The position numbers and the translations under genes were made by a program. A stretch of DNA of 33,124 bases from Flavonifractor sp. An306 (GTDB lineage Bacteria; Bacillota; Clostridia; Oscillospirales; Oscillospiraceae). Every line of letters starts with the position of its first letter. Position 1 is the first letter of the stretch. Of this stretch, positions 7,310 through 14,904 are shown one piece after another. The DNA is taken from NCBI RefSeq assembly GCF_002159455.1, contig NZ_NFIQ01000042.1:1-33124 (forward strand). Direction: 5' to 3'. Below the pieces are notes generated by a model. That model saw only the letters and a program-made list of their open reading frames with translations, had not been told where the DNA came from and searched no databases.

Positions 7310-7504
7310 TTAGCCCTCCTTTCCCGTCTTGCCATAGCAAAACTTCTCCATGAAAAAGTTCCGATTGACCCGCCCGGAGATGGTCAGGTAGCCCTTCTCA
7401 CGGAGTTCGGCGTTGAGCTTGTGGATCACCTTGTAGGCGTGGGACTTGGAGATACCCAGCTCCTGGGCCACTTCCTCCACGCGCATAAAGTTTTGTGCCT
7501 GCAT
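7310..7504 (-). CDS. xis: Excisionase-like HTH protein (element 1)
   Basis: 64 residues, starting MQAQNFMRVEEVAQELGISK. A winged-helix/MerR-like HTH (VEEVAQELGISKSHAYKVIH) is followed by a basic wing. It lies directly upstream of int and overlaps its SD region, the usual place for an excisionase. Such proteins bend DNA at element ends and favour excision. It is transcribed from the operator-controlled promoter at 7670-7698. Confidence 0.75.
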   Translation of the reverse strand: MQAQNFMRVEEVAQELGISKSHAYKVIHKLNAELREKGYLTISGRVNRNFFMEKFCYGKTGKEG

Positions 7505-7560
7505 TGAAAATACCTTCCTTTCCTCATTGATGGCTGCTGCGGCTGGATATTGTGTTCCAT
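7426..7560 (-). CDS. Possible leader ORF overlapping xis (element 1)
   Basis: A 44-codon frame starting MEHNIQPQQPSMRKGRYF with a strong GAGGAGG site before the ATG at 7560. It runs into xis in another frame. Element 2 has a counterpart with the same beginning, the same SD and the same relative frame (xis ATG 56 bases downstream here, 59 there, a one-codon difference). It may encode a peptide or couple translation to xis. Weak evidence for a real protein. Confidence 0.35.
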   Translation of the reverse strand: MEHNIQPQQPSMRKGRYFQCRHKTLCAWRKWPRSWVSPSPTPTR

Positions 7561-7642
7561 AAATGCCTCCTCACTTTCGTCCACCACTTTTTTCCCGGAT
7601 GTATAACCAGGGATTGCGGCAGTTCTTTTTTATTTATTGATT

Positions 7643-7698
7643 CTAAGCTATTTTGCTTAGTCTATCGTTATTATACTAAGCAAAATAGCTTGTGTCAA
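7643..7698 (-). promoter_or_regulatory. xis-int promoter with two operators (element 1)
   Basis: Minus strand: -35 TTGACA (7693-7698), 17-bp spacer, -10 TATAAT (7670-7675), both perfect consensus. Two operator-like sites of the form CTAAGC-N6-GCTTAG overlap it: a perfect one at 7643-7660 near the start point and a partial one at 7676-7693 in the spacer. Binding by the divergent XRE regulator would silence excision. The rest of 7561-7642 is untranslated leader. Confidence 0.8.
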
Positions 7699-7742
7699 TT
7701 GGAGTACGCAAAATAAATTAAATAAAATTGTTTAGGATTCTC

Positions 7743-7771
7743 TTGACTTTACTAAGCATTTCTGCTACGCT
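7743..7771 (+). promoter_or_regulatory. Regulator promoter with operator (element 1)
   Basis: -35 TTGACT (7743-7748), 17-bp spacer, weak -10 TACGCT (7766-7771). A third operator-like site, CTAAGC-N6-GCTacg, lies at 7752-7769 within the promoter, suggesting autoregulation. Confidence 0.6.
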
Positions 7772-7806
7772 TTTCCTAAGGACAAGCAACGATTGGAGTT
7801 GATGAT

Positions 7807-8295
7807 ATGGCGATTGGCGAACGGATTCACTTTTTCCGTCTCTTGCGGGGGATGACACAGAAATATCTCGGCATGGCGCTGGGCTTCCCGGAGAAGTCCG
7901 CGGATGTGCGCCTTGCTCAGTATGAAACAGGATCAAGAACCCCAAAGGCAGACCTTACCGCCGCCTTAGCCCAGGTACTGGATGTTTCTCCCCATGCCCT
8001 CTCCGTCCCGGACATAGACTCCTATGTGGGGCTGATGCACACCCTGTTTACCCTGGAGGATAACTACGGGCTCGAGATCAGCGAGATGGATGGAGAAGTC
8101 TGCCTGAAGGTTGATATGCGGAAGAACAAGGACGCCGCCCGGCTGCATGAAATGCTCTGCTCCTGGCAGCAGGCCGCTGCCATGCTGGAGGCGGGCGAAA
8201 TCTCCAAGGAGGACTATGACAAGTGGCGCTACCACTATCCGGAGTTTGACAAAGCCCAGAACTATGTAAAGGTGCCGCCCCAGGACCTCTTTTGA
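7807..8295 (+). CDS. XRE-family repressor of element 1
   Basis: 162 residues. The HTH is at about 5-60 (MAIGERIHFFRLLRGMTQKY, then LAQYETGSRTPK) and the rest is a helical region that may mediate multimers or inducer response. It has the position of a lysogeny-type repressor: divergent from xis-int across about 300 bp with three operator-like sites. Its HTH is the same as that of the element 2 regulator, and the two proteins differ only at scattered positions near the C-terminus. There is no Ser-Lys autopeptidase domain and no partner metalloprotease, so the induction signal is unknown. SD: GGAG 8 bp before the ATG. Confidence 0.8.
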   Translation: MAIGERIHFFRLLRGMTQKYLGMALGFPEKSADVRLAQYETGSRTPKADLTAALAQVLDVSPHALSVPDIDSYVGLMHTLFTLEDNYGLEISEMDGEVCLKVDMRKNKDAARLHEMLCSWQQAAAMLEAGEISKEDYDKWRYHYPEFDKAQNYVKVPPQDLF

Positions 8296-8381
8296 CCCCC
8301 TCACTTGTAGGCCACGGGAGAGGCCGTTTGTTGCGTAAGAAAAAAAATTTGGATTTCACTTGAAGTTAGAGGTGACATTGT

Positions 8382-9011
8382 ATGTTTAAGTCCCTATTTT
8401 CTCAGAAACCTAAAATTAAAGGCATCATCGGTTATTTGGGTTTGGAATCTTTTTGGCTATCATGCACACCTCAAGAGCAAGATGCTCTTACCAGATATCA
8501 TCAAGGTGGGCTTGGTGCAGCTCCGGGTTCTTCTCCTATAAAAGGTGATGTATCTTATTCTTCCAGCACAAAACTGAAGTACTTTTCTGCAATGATTGGT
8601 TGGGCAGTTTCTGAGAAGAACTACTCTCTTGCCGATAAAATAATTAGTGCAGGTAAAGACTTGGCAGTTAGCGAAGCGGAGCTTCTGGACGCTCACTATT
8701 TTTGGCAGGAAGCCGCCGAATGTTATTACAAGCAGAGAGATTGCAGACCAGATGCGATTGATTTAACAATCGAATTTTGCTTGAAAGATATCCAGATGTT
8801 CCCTAAATATGTAAAGCCAATGCAAAAAGAGTTCGGTTGCATTCCACGAATCACAACCTTTCAGCGGCTTACAATTCTTTACGAAAAAGCCGGGCAGTAT
8901 AAAGAGGCCATTGAAATTTGCAATTTGGCAATAAAATATGGATTAACCGATTCAACTAAAGGGGGATACCCTGCAAGGCTTCAAAAGCTTGAGAAAAAAC
9001 TAAACGACTAA
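8382..9011 (+). CDS. Hypothetical protein with TPR-like C-terminus
   Basis: 209 residues. The C-terminal part (FQRLTILYEKAGQYKEAIEI) looks like a TPR-type helical repeat, and the N-terminal half (GLESFWLSCTPQEQDALTRY) is not recognised. No signal peptide or enzyme motif is seen. It lies between the regulator and the guaA-proximal end of element 1, with AGAGGTGA before the ATG and a strong terminator right after. Element 2 lacks it. Its location in the element end zone suggests accessory cargo; the function is unknown. Confidence 0.7.
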   Translation: MFKSLFSQKPKIKGIIGYLGLESFWLSCTPQEQDALTRYHQGGLGAAPGSSPIKGDVSYSSSTKLKYFSAMIGWAVSEKNYSLADKIISAGKDLAVSEAELLDAHYFWQEAAECYYKQRDCRPDAIDLTIEFCLKDIQMFPKYVKPMQKEFGCIPRITTFQRLTILYEKAGQYKEAIEICNLAIKYGLTDSTKGGYPARLQKLEKKLND

Positions 9012-9031
9012 AATCATATAGGAATCAAAAT

Positions 9032-9077
9032 AAAAAGAGAGCTAACTGACTAATCAAAATCAGTTAGCTCTCTTTTT
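9032..9077 (+). terminator. Rho-independent terminator near element 1 end
   Basis: A perfect 18-bp stem (left arm 9032-9049, right arm 9060-9077) ending in five Ts. The stem core CTAACTGA/TCAGTTAG recurs in the terminator at the matching place in element 2. The A-rich left arm lets it work in both directions. Confidence 0.85.
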
Positions 9078-9094
9078 ATGAATAATGAAAAACT

Positions 9095-9112
9095 GTTGCC
9101 AAATCGTTGCCA
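9095..9112. repeat. Putative integrase arm site, guaA-proximal end of element 1
   Basis: GTTGCCA at 9095-9101 and 9106-9112, 11 bp apart, 60 bp from core B. It matches the pair at 388-405. Confidence 0.65.
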
Positions 9113-9172
9113 CAGAGGGCCTTAACCCCTCAAAAACCCAGTCATATCAGGCTTTTCCGGGCCTCTGAAATC

Positions 9173-9184
9173 ATTCCCACTCGC
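9173..9184. other. Attachment core B (junction of elements 1 and 2)
   Basis: ATTCCCACTCGC. The first ten bases equal the guaA 3' end at core C; the last ten equal core A. On the minus strand it reads GAG TGG GAA TGA (Glu-Trp-Glu-stop). TTTCTAAAC follows within about 35 bp, as it does after core A. Confidence 0.7.
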
Positions 9185-9284
9185 CGAGTTAAATCCATTT
9201 CTAAACTTTTTTGTATAGAAGATTGGGTTCGACGTGACTCTATTTGACACAGATTATCCTTATCCTAAGGTCTATTCGGACTTT

Positions 9285-9304
9285 TGCTATCAAAAATCTA
9301 TCTA
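9285..9304. repeat. Putative integrase arm site, distal end of element 2
   Basis: TGCTATCAA at 9285-9293, then a degenerate copy (ATCTATCTA) at 9296-9304, again 11 bp apart and 100 bp after core B, exactly as core A is to its arm site. The rest of 9185-9415 shows nothing recognisable. Confidence 0.5.
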
Positions 9305-9415
9305 GGCCATTCTATCAGGGGTTTTGCTTGAGACGGACGATTGGGTGGCTTAGGAGTATTATAGCACTGTTCGACGTTTTCTTCAAATTATTTCTTGCCA
9401 CTTCAGCAGTCACAT

Positions 9416-9760
9416 CTATTCCTCACCGTTGTTTACGACCCAGATCTTTTTGAGAGGGATCAGCTCTTTAATTTTATCGTCCATCTGATCGCAGAACTCC
9501 TCAATAATTTTTTTGTGGGTCTAAAGGCGGATTTTAAAGAACTGTTTAGCCGTCTCATTGATGGCCGAAGATATAAACCCACTCCACGACCAGAACATGC
9601 TATATTCGGCACCAACGTTTTTCATCACGCCGCCCAAGCGCTCCAAAACAATCCGTTCCGTTGGTGTATCCGTGGACTTAACTCGAATACAGGTATAGGC
9701 ATCCCAAAACGAAGTGTGTCCGCAGAGGACAAAAGCTTCATCACAGGAGAAAAGCAACAT
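9416..9760 (-). pseudogene. Broken gene of unknown function with in-frame TAG
   Basis: A frame of 79 codons (GHTSFWDAYTCIRVKSTDTP near the start) is interrupted by a TAG at 9521-9523. It then continues in the same frame for 34 codons with sensible composition (HKKIIEEFCDQMDDKIKELI) to a stop at 9416-9418. The start lies 3 bp after the cotH stop and has no SD, so the 5' end may also be lost. Codon use is much more AT-rich than in cotH. I do not recognise the family. It is probably an eroded gene at the element border. Confidence 0.55.
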
Positions 9761-9763
9761 CCG

Positions 9764-11203
9764 TTAATGGGACGCTTTAATCATCGCAGCCTCCTGCCGC
9801 CCCTTGGCGGCCTCCAGGTCGTCAAAATCCCCCAGCGCCCGCAGATCCACATGGGAGGCGTCCACTCCGGCGCTGGGATGCTCCGCCTGCTGGGACAGGG
9901 TACTGGGATAGCGCCCCTCCAGCTGTCCCCGGATGCTCTCCGCGCGCAGGCGGCACACCTCCAGCAGGGTGTCCACCGCCAGCAGGTGGTCCTCATAGGA
10001 GCAGAAGGCGGTGGGGTCCGCCTCCACATAGGGGGCGATCATGGCCTGGGTCTGCCGGATGACTGTCTCATACCGGCCACTTTCGAAATACTCCGAAAGC
10101 AGTTGATCAAAATAGGCGTGGTAGCGGGCAAAATAGTCGTCATTTTTCATCAGGTTGTGATACAGGGGCCGCTCCAGCATGACCTCCCCCCGTGCGGGGG
10201 TGTTCACCGGCCAGTTGAGGAGCACATTGGGGTCCCGGATGGGATCGGTCATCCCCAGGGCATAGGTGCCGAAGGCCAGGTTGTAGTCCCAGGGCAGGAT
10301 GGAGAGGATCCCATCCTCCTCGTAGAGAAAGTAGTTGTGCCCGGTGTGGCCCAGATAGCTGTCCCAGTTCATGACAAACACCTGGACGGTAAAATACCGC
10401 AGCACCTGGTCCACATTCACCGCCGTCTCCAGGTTTTCTCCCGTGGACAGCACCCGCAGGGCCTCAATGAGCCGCGCCTGGTCCGCCTCATCCACGTCAA
10501 ACTTGGCGTTGTCAAAAAGGTTGGGGTAGCTGGCAGGGTCGTCATTGATGTACCGCAGGGCCACGTCGGCGTTCTCCGCGTTCAGGGAGCGGTAGTCCGG
10601 CTTATAGAGCGCTCCGTGATCCGGGCCGAAATCCCGCCGGGCAAAGGCCTCCTCCGGCTCCTCGATGGCCAGAAACAGCCCCCAAGGCTGACCGTTCACC
10701 GTCACCCAGGCGTAGCTACACAAGGGCGCCGGTACCTCCATATAGTCCATCATGTCGTAGACCAGGTACGTTTTGAGATAACTGTTGTCCTGAAAGGAGG
10801 CGTCCAGGGAGAACTTGTCCAGGCCATGGTAGTTGCCCCCGTCCACATAGTGGTCGAATTCCAGCTTCAGACTGTACCGGGACAGGCCGTACTCCTCTGT
10901 CAGCCGGAGGGAGTTGTTCCCCTTGGCCCGCAGGCCCACCTGGTAAAACTCCTCCCCGTCGATGACCACGGTGCAGGGGATATATTCCTCCGCCGGAGCG
11001 ATTTCAAGAAAGCCCGCCCAGTCCTCCACCCGCAGGTCCACCGTGTGGACCCGGCCATCGTCAAAGAGGCGGTATGCGTACCCAGGCGCGGAGCTGGCGG
11101 GCTGGAGGCCCAGGGCCTCCCCAAAGCAGAGCAGGCCGGTGAGAACCAGGGCCAGCAGGATGGCCGCGCCGCAGATGCGGTCGATATACCGGTGGCGGAT
11201 CAT
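9764..11203 (-). CDS. cotH: CotH-family protein kinase, membrane-anchored
   Basis: 479 residues. Residues about 10-32 form one hydrophobic segment (AAILLALVLTGLLCFGEALG), a signal anchor or signal peptide placing the domain outside the membrane. The CotH kinase marks follow: GLRAKGNNSLR (about 90-100), DKFSLDASFQDNSYLKTYL (129-147), NWDSYLGHTGHNYFLYE (279-295) and the metal-binding LPWDYNLAFG (303-312). CotH proteins are atypical kinases that phosphorylate Ser/Thr of surface or spore-coat proteins. It ends the sigI operon, 4 bp after the DUF4956 gene, with GGGGTGAGG before the ATG. The nearby repeat lipoprotein and acidic anti-sigma tail are possible substrates (inference). Confidence 0.85.
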   Translation of the reverse strand: MIRHRYIDRICGAAILLALVLTGLLCFGEALGLQPASSAPGYAYRLFDDGRVHTVDLRVEDWAGFLEIAPAEEYIPCTVVIDGEEFYQVGLRAKGNNSLRLTEEYGLSRYSLKLEFDHYVDGGNYHGLDKFSLDASFQDNSYLKTYLVYDMMDYMEVPAPLCSYAWVTVNGQPWGLFLAIEEPEEAFARRDFGPDHGALYKPDYRSLNAENADVALRYINDDPASYPNLFDNAKFDVDEADQARLIEALRVLSTGENLETAVNVDQVLRYFTVQVFVMNWDSYLGHTGHNYFLYEEDGILSILPWDYNLAFGTYALGMTDPIRDPNVLLNWPVNTPARGEVMLERPLYHNLMKNDDYFARYHAYFDQLLSEYFESGRYETVIRQTQAMIAPYVEADPTAFCSYEDHLLAVDTLLEVCRLRAESIRGQLEGRYPSTLSQQAEHPSAGVDASHVDLRALGDFDDLEAAKGRQEAAMIKASH

Positions 11204-11207
11204 GGCC

Positions 11208-11888
11208 TCACCCCATGTAGTCCCCGTTGTAGGAGACCAGCACCACGTTCCCCACGCCGTCCATGGCCCCCAGCTCGTTGATAAACTCTGTGTCGGCGTC
11301 CCGGAGGCGCACCTCGTAGTTCAGCTCGATCTGACCTGGGGCCACGCTCTTGCTCTTCAGGTTCAGCCGCCGGACCTGGGCCTCTACCAGGGCACGCACC
11401 TGTCCCTCTACCGCCTGATCGGCACAGTGGACCACCAGGATATAGGGGGACTCCCCGTTCTTCTGGCGGGAGAACACCAGCAGCACAAGCCCCACAAAGA
11501 GACTGCCCACCACAGCCAGGGGGATCAGCCCCGCCGCCAGCACGATGCCTGCCGCGATGGCCCAGAACAGGAAGGCGATATCCATGGGCTCCTTGATAGC
11601 GGTACGGAAGCGGACGATGGACAGCGCGCCCACCATGCCCAGGGAGAGGACGATGTTGCTGGTCACCGCCAGGATCAGCAGGGTGGTGATAAGGGTGAGG
11701 GCGATGAGGGTCACCCCGAAGCTGGGGGCGTACATGACCCCGGCGTAGCATTTTTTATAGACCAGGAAGATGAACAGGCCCAGGCAGAAGGCCAGCGCCA
11801 GGGCGATAACGGCGTCCGGCAGGGAGACCGCATCCAGCCGCTCCAGAAAGCTGGATTTGAAGATGTCCTGAAAGGTGAACGTGGGCAT
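11208..11888 (-). CDS. DUF4956 membrane protein
   Basis: 226 residues. About four hydrophobic stretches lie in the first 135 residues, including LGMVGALSIVRFRTAIKEP, the DUF4956 signature between helices. A soluble C-terminal domain follows (about 145-226). I chose the ATG at 11888, with GGAG 8 bp upstream; a GTG three codons earlier is possible. The family is commonly found with VTC-domain and CotH proteins, as here, but has no proven function. It may be the membrane partner of the VTC enzyme. Confidence 0.82.
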   Translation of the reverse strand: MPTFTFQDIFKSSFLERLDAVSLPDAVIALALAFCLGLFIFLVYKKCYAGVMYAPSFGVTLIALTLITTLLILAVTSNIVLSLGMVGALSIVRFRTAIKEPMDIAFLFWAIAAGIVLAAGLIPLAVVGSLFVGLVLLVFSRQKNGESPYILVVHCADQAVEGQVRALVEAQVRRLNLKSKSVAPGQIELNYEVRLRDADTEFINELGAMDGVGNVVLVSYNGDYMG

Positions 11889-11914
11889 GGCAGCCACTCC
11901 TCTTTTCTTCGTTC

Positions 11915-12604
11915 TCAGTCAAACCGCCGGCACAGGGCGTATTTGGAACAGGCCGCCGCCCGGCGGTCCGGCGTCTGGACGGCCAGGCGCACCAGGTCGG
12001 GGAGAAAGGCGTCGTACTTGACCTCCAGCACCGTCAAAGCGTCCAGAGGTTTCAGGGGGAACGAACCGGGGGACAGGAAGCCGGCGCTGTCCCCGCAGGT
12101 GCGCAGGTTCCGGTCCAGGGTCACCCGGACGTTTCCGGGGGCGTACAGGAAGGCCTCCCGGTCATAGCACACCACCGTCCTGGGCCGCAGCAGCGTCCCC
12201 CGGAGTTTGTGGTACAGCTCCGACAGCAGCGGCTCCCCCCGCTCCAGAAGGAAGGCGTCCTCCCCGGAGAGCAGCCGCTCCGCCTCCTCCAAAGTCAGGC
12301 GGGCGGAGCGCTTGCCGCACAGGCCGTTCACCTTAAATTTTTTCTCCAGCTTGAGAAGATCCGGGCACTCCCCGTAGTACCGCAGGCGGAACTTCTCCCG
12401 CCGGTCCACCCCGTCCAGCTTCTCCCGGAGGGCGGTATCGTAGGGGGTGTCGAAATACAGGCTGGTCACCCGGTAGGAGCCGTCCGGCCCGGCGTGGCCG
12501 TCCCGGGGAAAGAACCTCCCCAGCCGGGAGGTAAGCACCAGATCCTCCCGGGGAGAGATCTGGTGCTTGACCTCGTGGCGCAGGCGGAGGGGCTCAGTCG
12601 TCAT
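11915..12604 (-). CDS. VTC-domain (polyphosphate polymerase-like) protein
   Basis: 229 residues. It has the marks of the VTC/CYTH tunnel fold: RHEVKHQIS (9-17), VTSLYFDTPYD (46-56), KFRLRYYGE (71-79), LEKKFKVNG (86-94), VCYDREAF in the second half and VLEVKYD near the end. The basic and acidic residues that line the tunnel in VTC4 are mostly visible. It may make or bind polyphosphate at the membrane with DUF4956. I chose the ATG at 12604, overlapping the lipoprotein stop by 11 bp. A much longer frame upstream exists only because the 45-bp repeats have no stops in any frame. Confidence 0.83.
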   Translation of the reverse strand: MTTEPLRLRHEVKHQISPREDLVLTSRLGRFFPRDGHAGPDGSYRVTSLYFDTPYDTALREKLDGVDRREKFRLRYYGECPDLLKLEKKFKVNGLCGKRSARLTLEEAERLLSGEDAFLLERGEPLLSELYHKLRGTLLRPRTVVCYDREAFLYAPGNVRVTLDRNLRTCGDSAGFLSPGSFPLKPLDALTVLEVKYDAFLPDLVRLAVQTPDRRAAACSKYALCRRFD

Positions 12605-13811
12605 AGCCGGAATCCCCGTGATCCGCCTCCCAATCGTAGTCACTGCCGCCGTCATCGTAGTTGGTGTCGCCATAGTTGCTGCTTCCGTAATTGGTATTGC
12701 CGTAGTCGGTGACGCCGTCGGCGTTGGGGCCGTAGTCGGTGTCGTCGTAATCGGTGATGCCGTCAGCGTTGGGGCCGTAGTCCGTGTCGTCGTAATCGGT
12801 GATCCCGTCGGCGTTGGGGCCGTAGTCCGTGTCGTCGTAGTCGGTGATCCCGTCGGCATTGGGACCGTAATCCGTGTCGTCGTAGTCGGTGATCCCGTCG
12901 GCGTTGGGGCCGTAGTCGGTGTCGTCGTAGTCGGTGATGCCGTCATTGTTGGGGCCGTAGTCGGTATCATCGTAATCGGTGACGCCGTCGGCGTTGGGGC
13001 CGTAGTCGGTATCGTCGTAATCCGTCACGCCGTAATCGGTGATCCCATCGCTGCTGGGACCGTAGTCGGTGTCATCGTAGTCCTGGAATTCAGCATCCAT
13101 TTCCGTGACCTTGCCGGTGTAGGCGTTAACCTCGTACTCGTACTCCACGCCGTCCAGGATAAACTCCACCTCGTACTCCCCGTCATCCAGGTCGTATTCC
13201 TTCTCCACAAACTGGATGTCATCCCGGCCCAGCTGGGTGGAGAGGATGCTCTGGGCGGCGGAGGCATTGATATAGCCCTTGTCGCCGTACGCGTCGTCGT
13301 AGTCGTCCTGGTCCAGGGTCACCGCCTGGGAGCCGATCTGGTCGGTCTCCACCACCAGCCGGACCGCCTCGGCCAGCTGGTTGAGGAACTGGTCGTTGGG
13401 GTAGGCGGAGCCCCGCTCCAGCTTCAGGACGATGTTCTTCTCATGGCCGCCCACGGTGGCGTCAAAGTAGCCGCCGTCGTGGATCTGGTCCACCAGCTCC
13501 CCCACCACGGTGGTGCAGGGCTTCCCCTCATAGCCGGTGTAGCCGGCCAGCACTGCCCGACCGTCATCGTTCAGGGCGTTCAGAGCAACCACGTTGCCGT
13601 CATCGTCATAGTCCATCTCGATCTCCGGGTTCACGCTCAGAAGTACGGTGCCGATGCTGCCGCTGTTCTCCTCCTGAAGAGAGGCGGTCTGATTGGGGGA
13701 CTCTGGGAGGGAAGATACTCCGACGCTGTTCCCGCAGGCAGTCAGAGTGGTCAGAGCCAGGGCGGCAGTCAGCGTCAGGCCAAACAGTTTGGTGTGGAAG
13801 TTCTTTTTCAT
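12594..13811 (-). CDS. Lipoprotein with RsgI-like core, PepSY-like region and Asp/Tyr 15-residue repeats
   Basis: 405 residues. A lipoprotein signal ends in the lipobox LTAC (Cys26). Residues about 55-135 (LLSVNPEIEMDYDDDGNVVA) match the middle extracellular domain of RsgI-type anti-sigma factors. About 183-240 (YDLDDGEYEVEFILDGVEYE) resembles PepSY. From 244 to 368 come eight 15-residue repeats (DYDDTDYGPNADGIT type) and a 5-residue partial one, then a Tyr/Asp/Gly-rich tail. It would sit outside the membrane as a highly acidic, possibly cation-binding surface protein. AAGGAG lies 9 bp before the ATG at 13811. It has its own sigma-I-like promoter. The function is unknown; it could sense the wall or be a CotH substrate. 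Confidence 0.75.
   Translation of the reverse strand: MKKNFHTKLFGLTLTAALALTTLTACGNSVGVSSLPESPNQTASLQEENSGSIGTVLLSVNPEIEMDYDDDGNVVALNALNDDGRAVLAGYTGYEGKPCTTVVGELVDQIHDGGYFDATVGGHEKNIVLKLERGSAYPNDQFLNQLAEAVRLVVETDQIGSQAVTLDQDDYDDAYGDKGYINASAAQSILSTQLGRDDIQFVEKEYDLDDGEYEVEFILDGVEYEYEVNAYTGKVTEMDAEFQDYDDTDYGPSSDGITDYGVTDYDDTDYGPNADGVTDYDDTDYGPNNDGITDYDDTDYGPNADGITDYDDTDYGPNADGITDYDDTDYGPNADGITDYDDTDYGPNADGITDYDDTDYGPNADGVTDYGNTNYGSSNYGDTNYDDGGSDYDWEADHGDSGYDD
12708..13082 (-). repeat. Tandem 45-bp coding repeats (8 full units)
   Basis: Eight 45-bp units plus one 15-bp partial unit encode DYDDTDYGPxxDGxT. Third positions differ between units, so the repeats are not freshly duplicated, yet the protein changes are small (NA/NN/SS, I/V). 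Unit number probably varies between strains. Confidence 0.9.
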
Positions 13812-13864
13812 CTCTTTCATCTCCTTGAAAAATAGTAGTTGTGGTTTGTGTTCTGATATTAGAT

Positions 13865-13892
13865 TACGAAGCTGCTGTTGAAAAACTGGGGT
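13865..13892 (-). promoter_or_regulatory. Sigma-I-like promoter of the repeat lipoprotein gene
   Basis: Minus strand: ACCCC (13888-13892), 19 bp, CGTA (13865-13868), about 54 bp before the ATG. The same pair with the same 19-bp spacing precedes sigI. Known SigI promoters have a C-rich -35 and a CGWA-type -10. The 178-bp gap between the anti-sigma gene and this gene holds nothing else. Confidence 0.55.
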
Positions 13893-13989
13893 CACTGAAA
13901 TACTTTTTTCATTTTCTTTTTGGTTTACACAGGGAGGATACGGTGGTCGGCCTTGAAAACCGGGGCCGCGGGGGAAATTTTTTCTTGAT

Positions 13990-14904
13990 TTAATCGTCCT
14001 CATCCTGGTCGTCGTCGTCCACGTCATCTTCCAGGTGATCATCGTCGTCCGGAGCATCGTCAGCCTGATCGTCGTCCCGGTCCTCGTAGTCGGTGACGCC
14101 GTCACTGTAAGAGCTGTCGTTGGGAGGCGCATCGTTGGGGATGTCGTCCGCGTCCGGGCCATAATCGGTATCCTGATAGCCGGTCACCACATCGCTGCCG
14201 GGATCGTAGTCCGTGTCATTTGTGACGATAGGCGGAACCGTCTGCTCCTGAGAGGGCTCCGGTACAGGCTCCGGCGTTGGCTCCTGGGTGGATTCCGGCG
14301 GCGTCACAGGAATCACCACCTCAGTGGCCGGCGGTTCCTTTGGCGCAGAGCCGATCTGGATCACGATGGTCTCCCCGTACCGCTGCTCCAGAGCATCCCG
14401 GGCCTCCTGCTCCTCCCGGACCTGCCAGTCGGTGTCGGCGCTGGAGACGGTGATGGACACCGTCTCCCCGTCGGAGAGGTAGCCCAGATCAATGGCCCGC
14501 TCCACCAGCTCTTCGGTCACGTCCTCCCGGTCCTTGCCGCCATAGTCGTAGCCTTCAATCAGGACCTGACCGTCCTCGTTGAGCCCCTCCAGCTCCAGCA
14601 CCCGGTCGGTGCGGCTGAGGGTGAGCTCCACATCCGGGTTGATCTGGATGCGCAGCGCGCCGTAGGGCGTAAAATTGGGCTGGTAATAGCCAAAGAACAC
14701 CAGGCAGAGGCAGGCGGCCAGTCCGGCCAAGCCGGACAGGGGCTTCCACAGGGCGGGACGCTTCTCCTGCGGCCTGCGCAGCTCCACGACATCCTGCACC
14801 GTATCCCCCACCTGATAGTGGAGGTTGGCGGTTTTCAGGAAGCGCCCCTCCTCGTCCAGTACCACCGCATAGGCCGGGTGCACCTCCATCACCAGATAGT
14901 TCAT
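13990..14904 (-). CDS. rsgI: RsgI-like anti-sigma factor with acidic C-terminal tail
   Basis: 304 residues. The N-terminus (YLVMEVHPAYAVVLDEEGRF) is the cytoplasmic RsgI_N domain that holds SigI. One membrane helix follows at about 55-73 (LSGLAGLAACLCLVFFG), then the RsgI middle domain (RIQINPDVELTLSRTDRVLE, 85-104). After a Pro/Glu linker (about 210-235) comes a tail of Asp/Tyr motifs like those of the neighbouring lipoprotein, ending in an almost pure Asp/Glu run. The ATG at 14904 overlaps the sigI stop, so the two are made together. Its job is to hold SigI until an outside signal is sensed; the acidic tail may bind cations or wall polymers (inference). Confidence 0.85.
   Translation of the reverse strand: MNYLVMEVHPAYAVVLDEEGRFLKTANLHYQVGDTVQDVVELRRPQEKRPALWKPLSGLAGLAACLCLVFFGYYQPNFTPYGALRIQINPDVELTLSRTDRVLELEGLNEDGQVLIEGYDYGGKDREDVTEELVERAIDLGYLSDGETVSITVSSADTDWQVREEQEARDALEQRYGETIVIQIGSAPKEPPATEVVIPVTPPESTQEPTPEPVPEPSQEQTVPPIVTNDTDYDPGSDVVTGYQDTDYGPDADDIPNDAPPNDSSYSDGVTDYEDRDDDQADDAPDDDDHLEDDVDDDDQDEDD

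Larger units (their letters stand above)
279..9184 (-). mobile_element. Integrative element 1 (defence island), guaA 3'-end type
   Basis: Bounded by attachment cores A and B. From the guaA-proximal side it holds a hypothetical gene, the XRE regulator, xis, int, mobC-like, truncated repA, a DUF6061-like gene and a six-gene defence operon. Both ends have paired GTTGCCA repeats 11 bp apart (388/399 and 9095/9106), matching the expected arm sites of one integrase. The defence cargo is visibly AT-rich compared with the chromosome. There is no relaxase or conjugation gene, so it is an integrative or trans-mobilisable island rather than a complete ICE. Boundaries are inferred from repeats, not from an empty site. 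Confidence 0.75.

Noticed and set aside
9395-11281. Long plus-strand frame opposite cotH
   Set aside because: Antisense shadow of cotH; no SD and no recognisable domain.
12708-13082. Possible CRISPR array
   Set aside because: Units are contiguous 45-bp coding repeats with no variable spacers and no cas genes nearby.
12567-13835. Val/Gly-rich plus-strand frame and Thr/Pro-rich minus-strand frame over the 45-bp repeats
   Set aside because: A 45-bp repeat unit without stops is open in other frames too. Only the Asp/Tyr frame has a signal peptide, SD and flanking domains.
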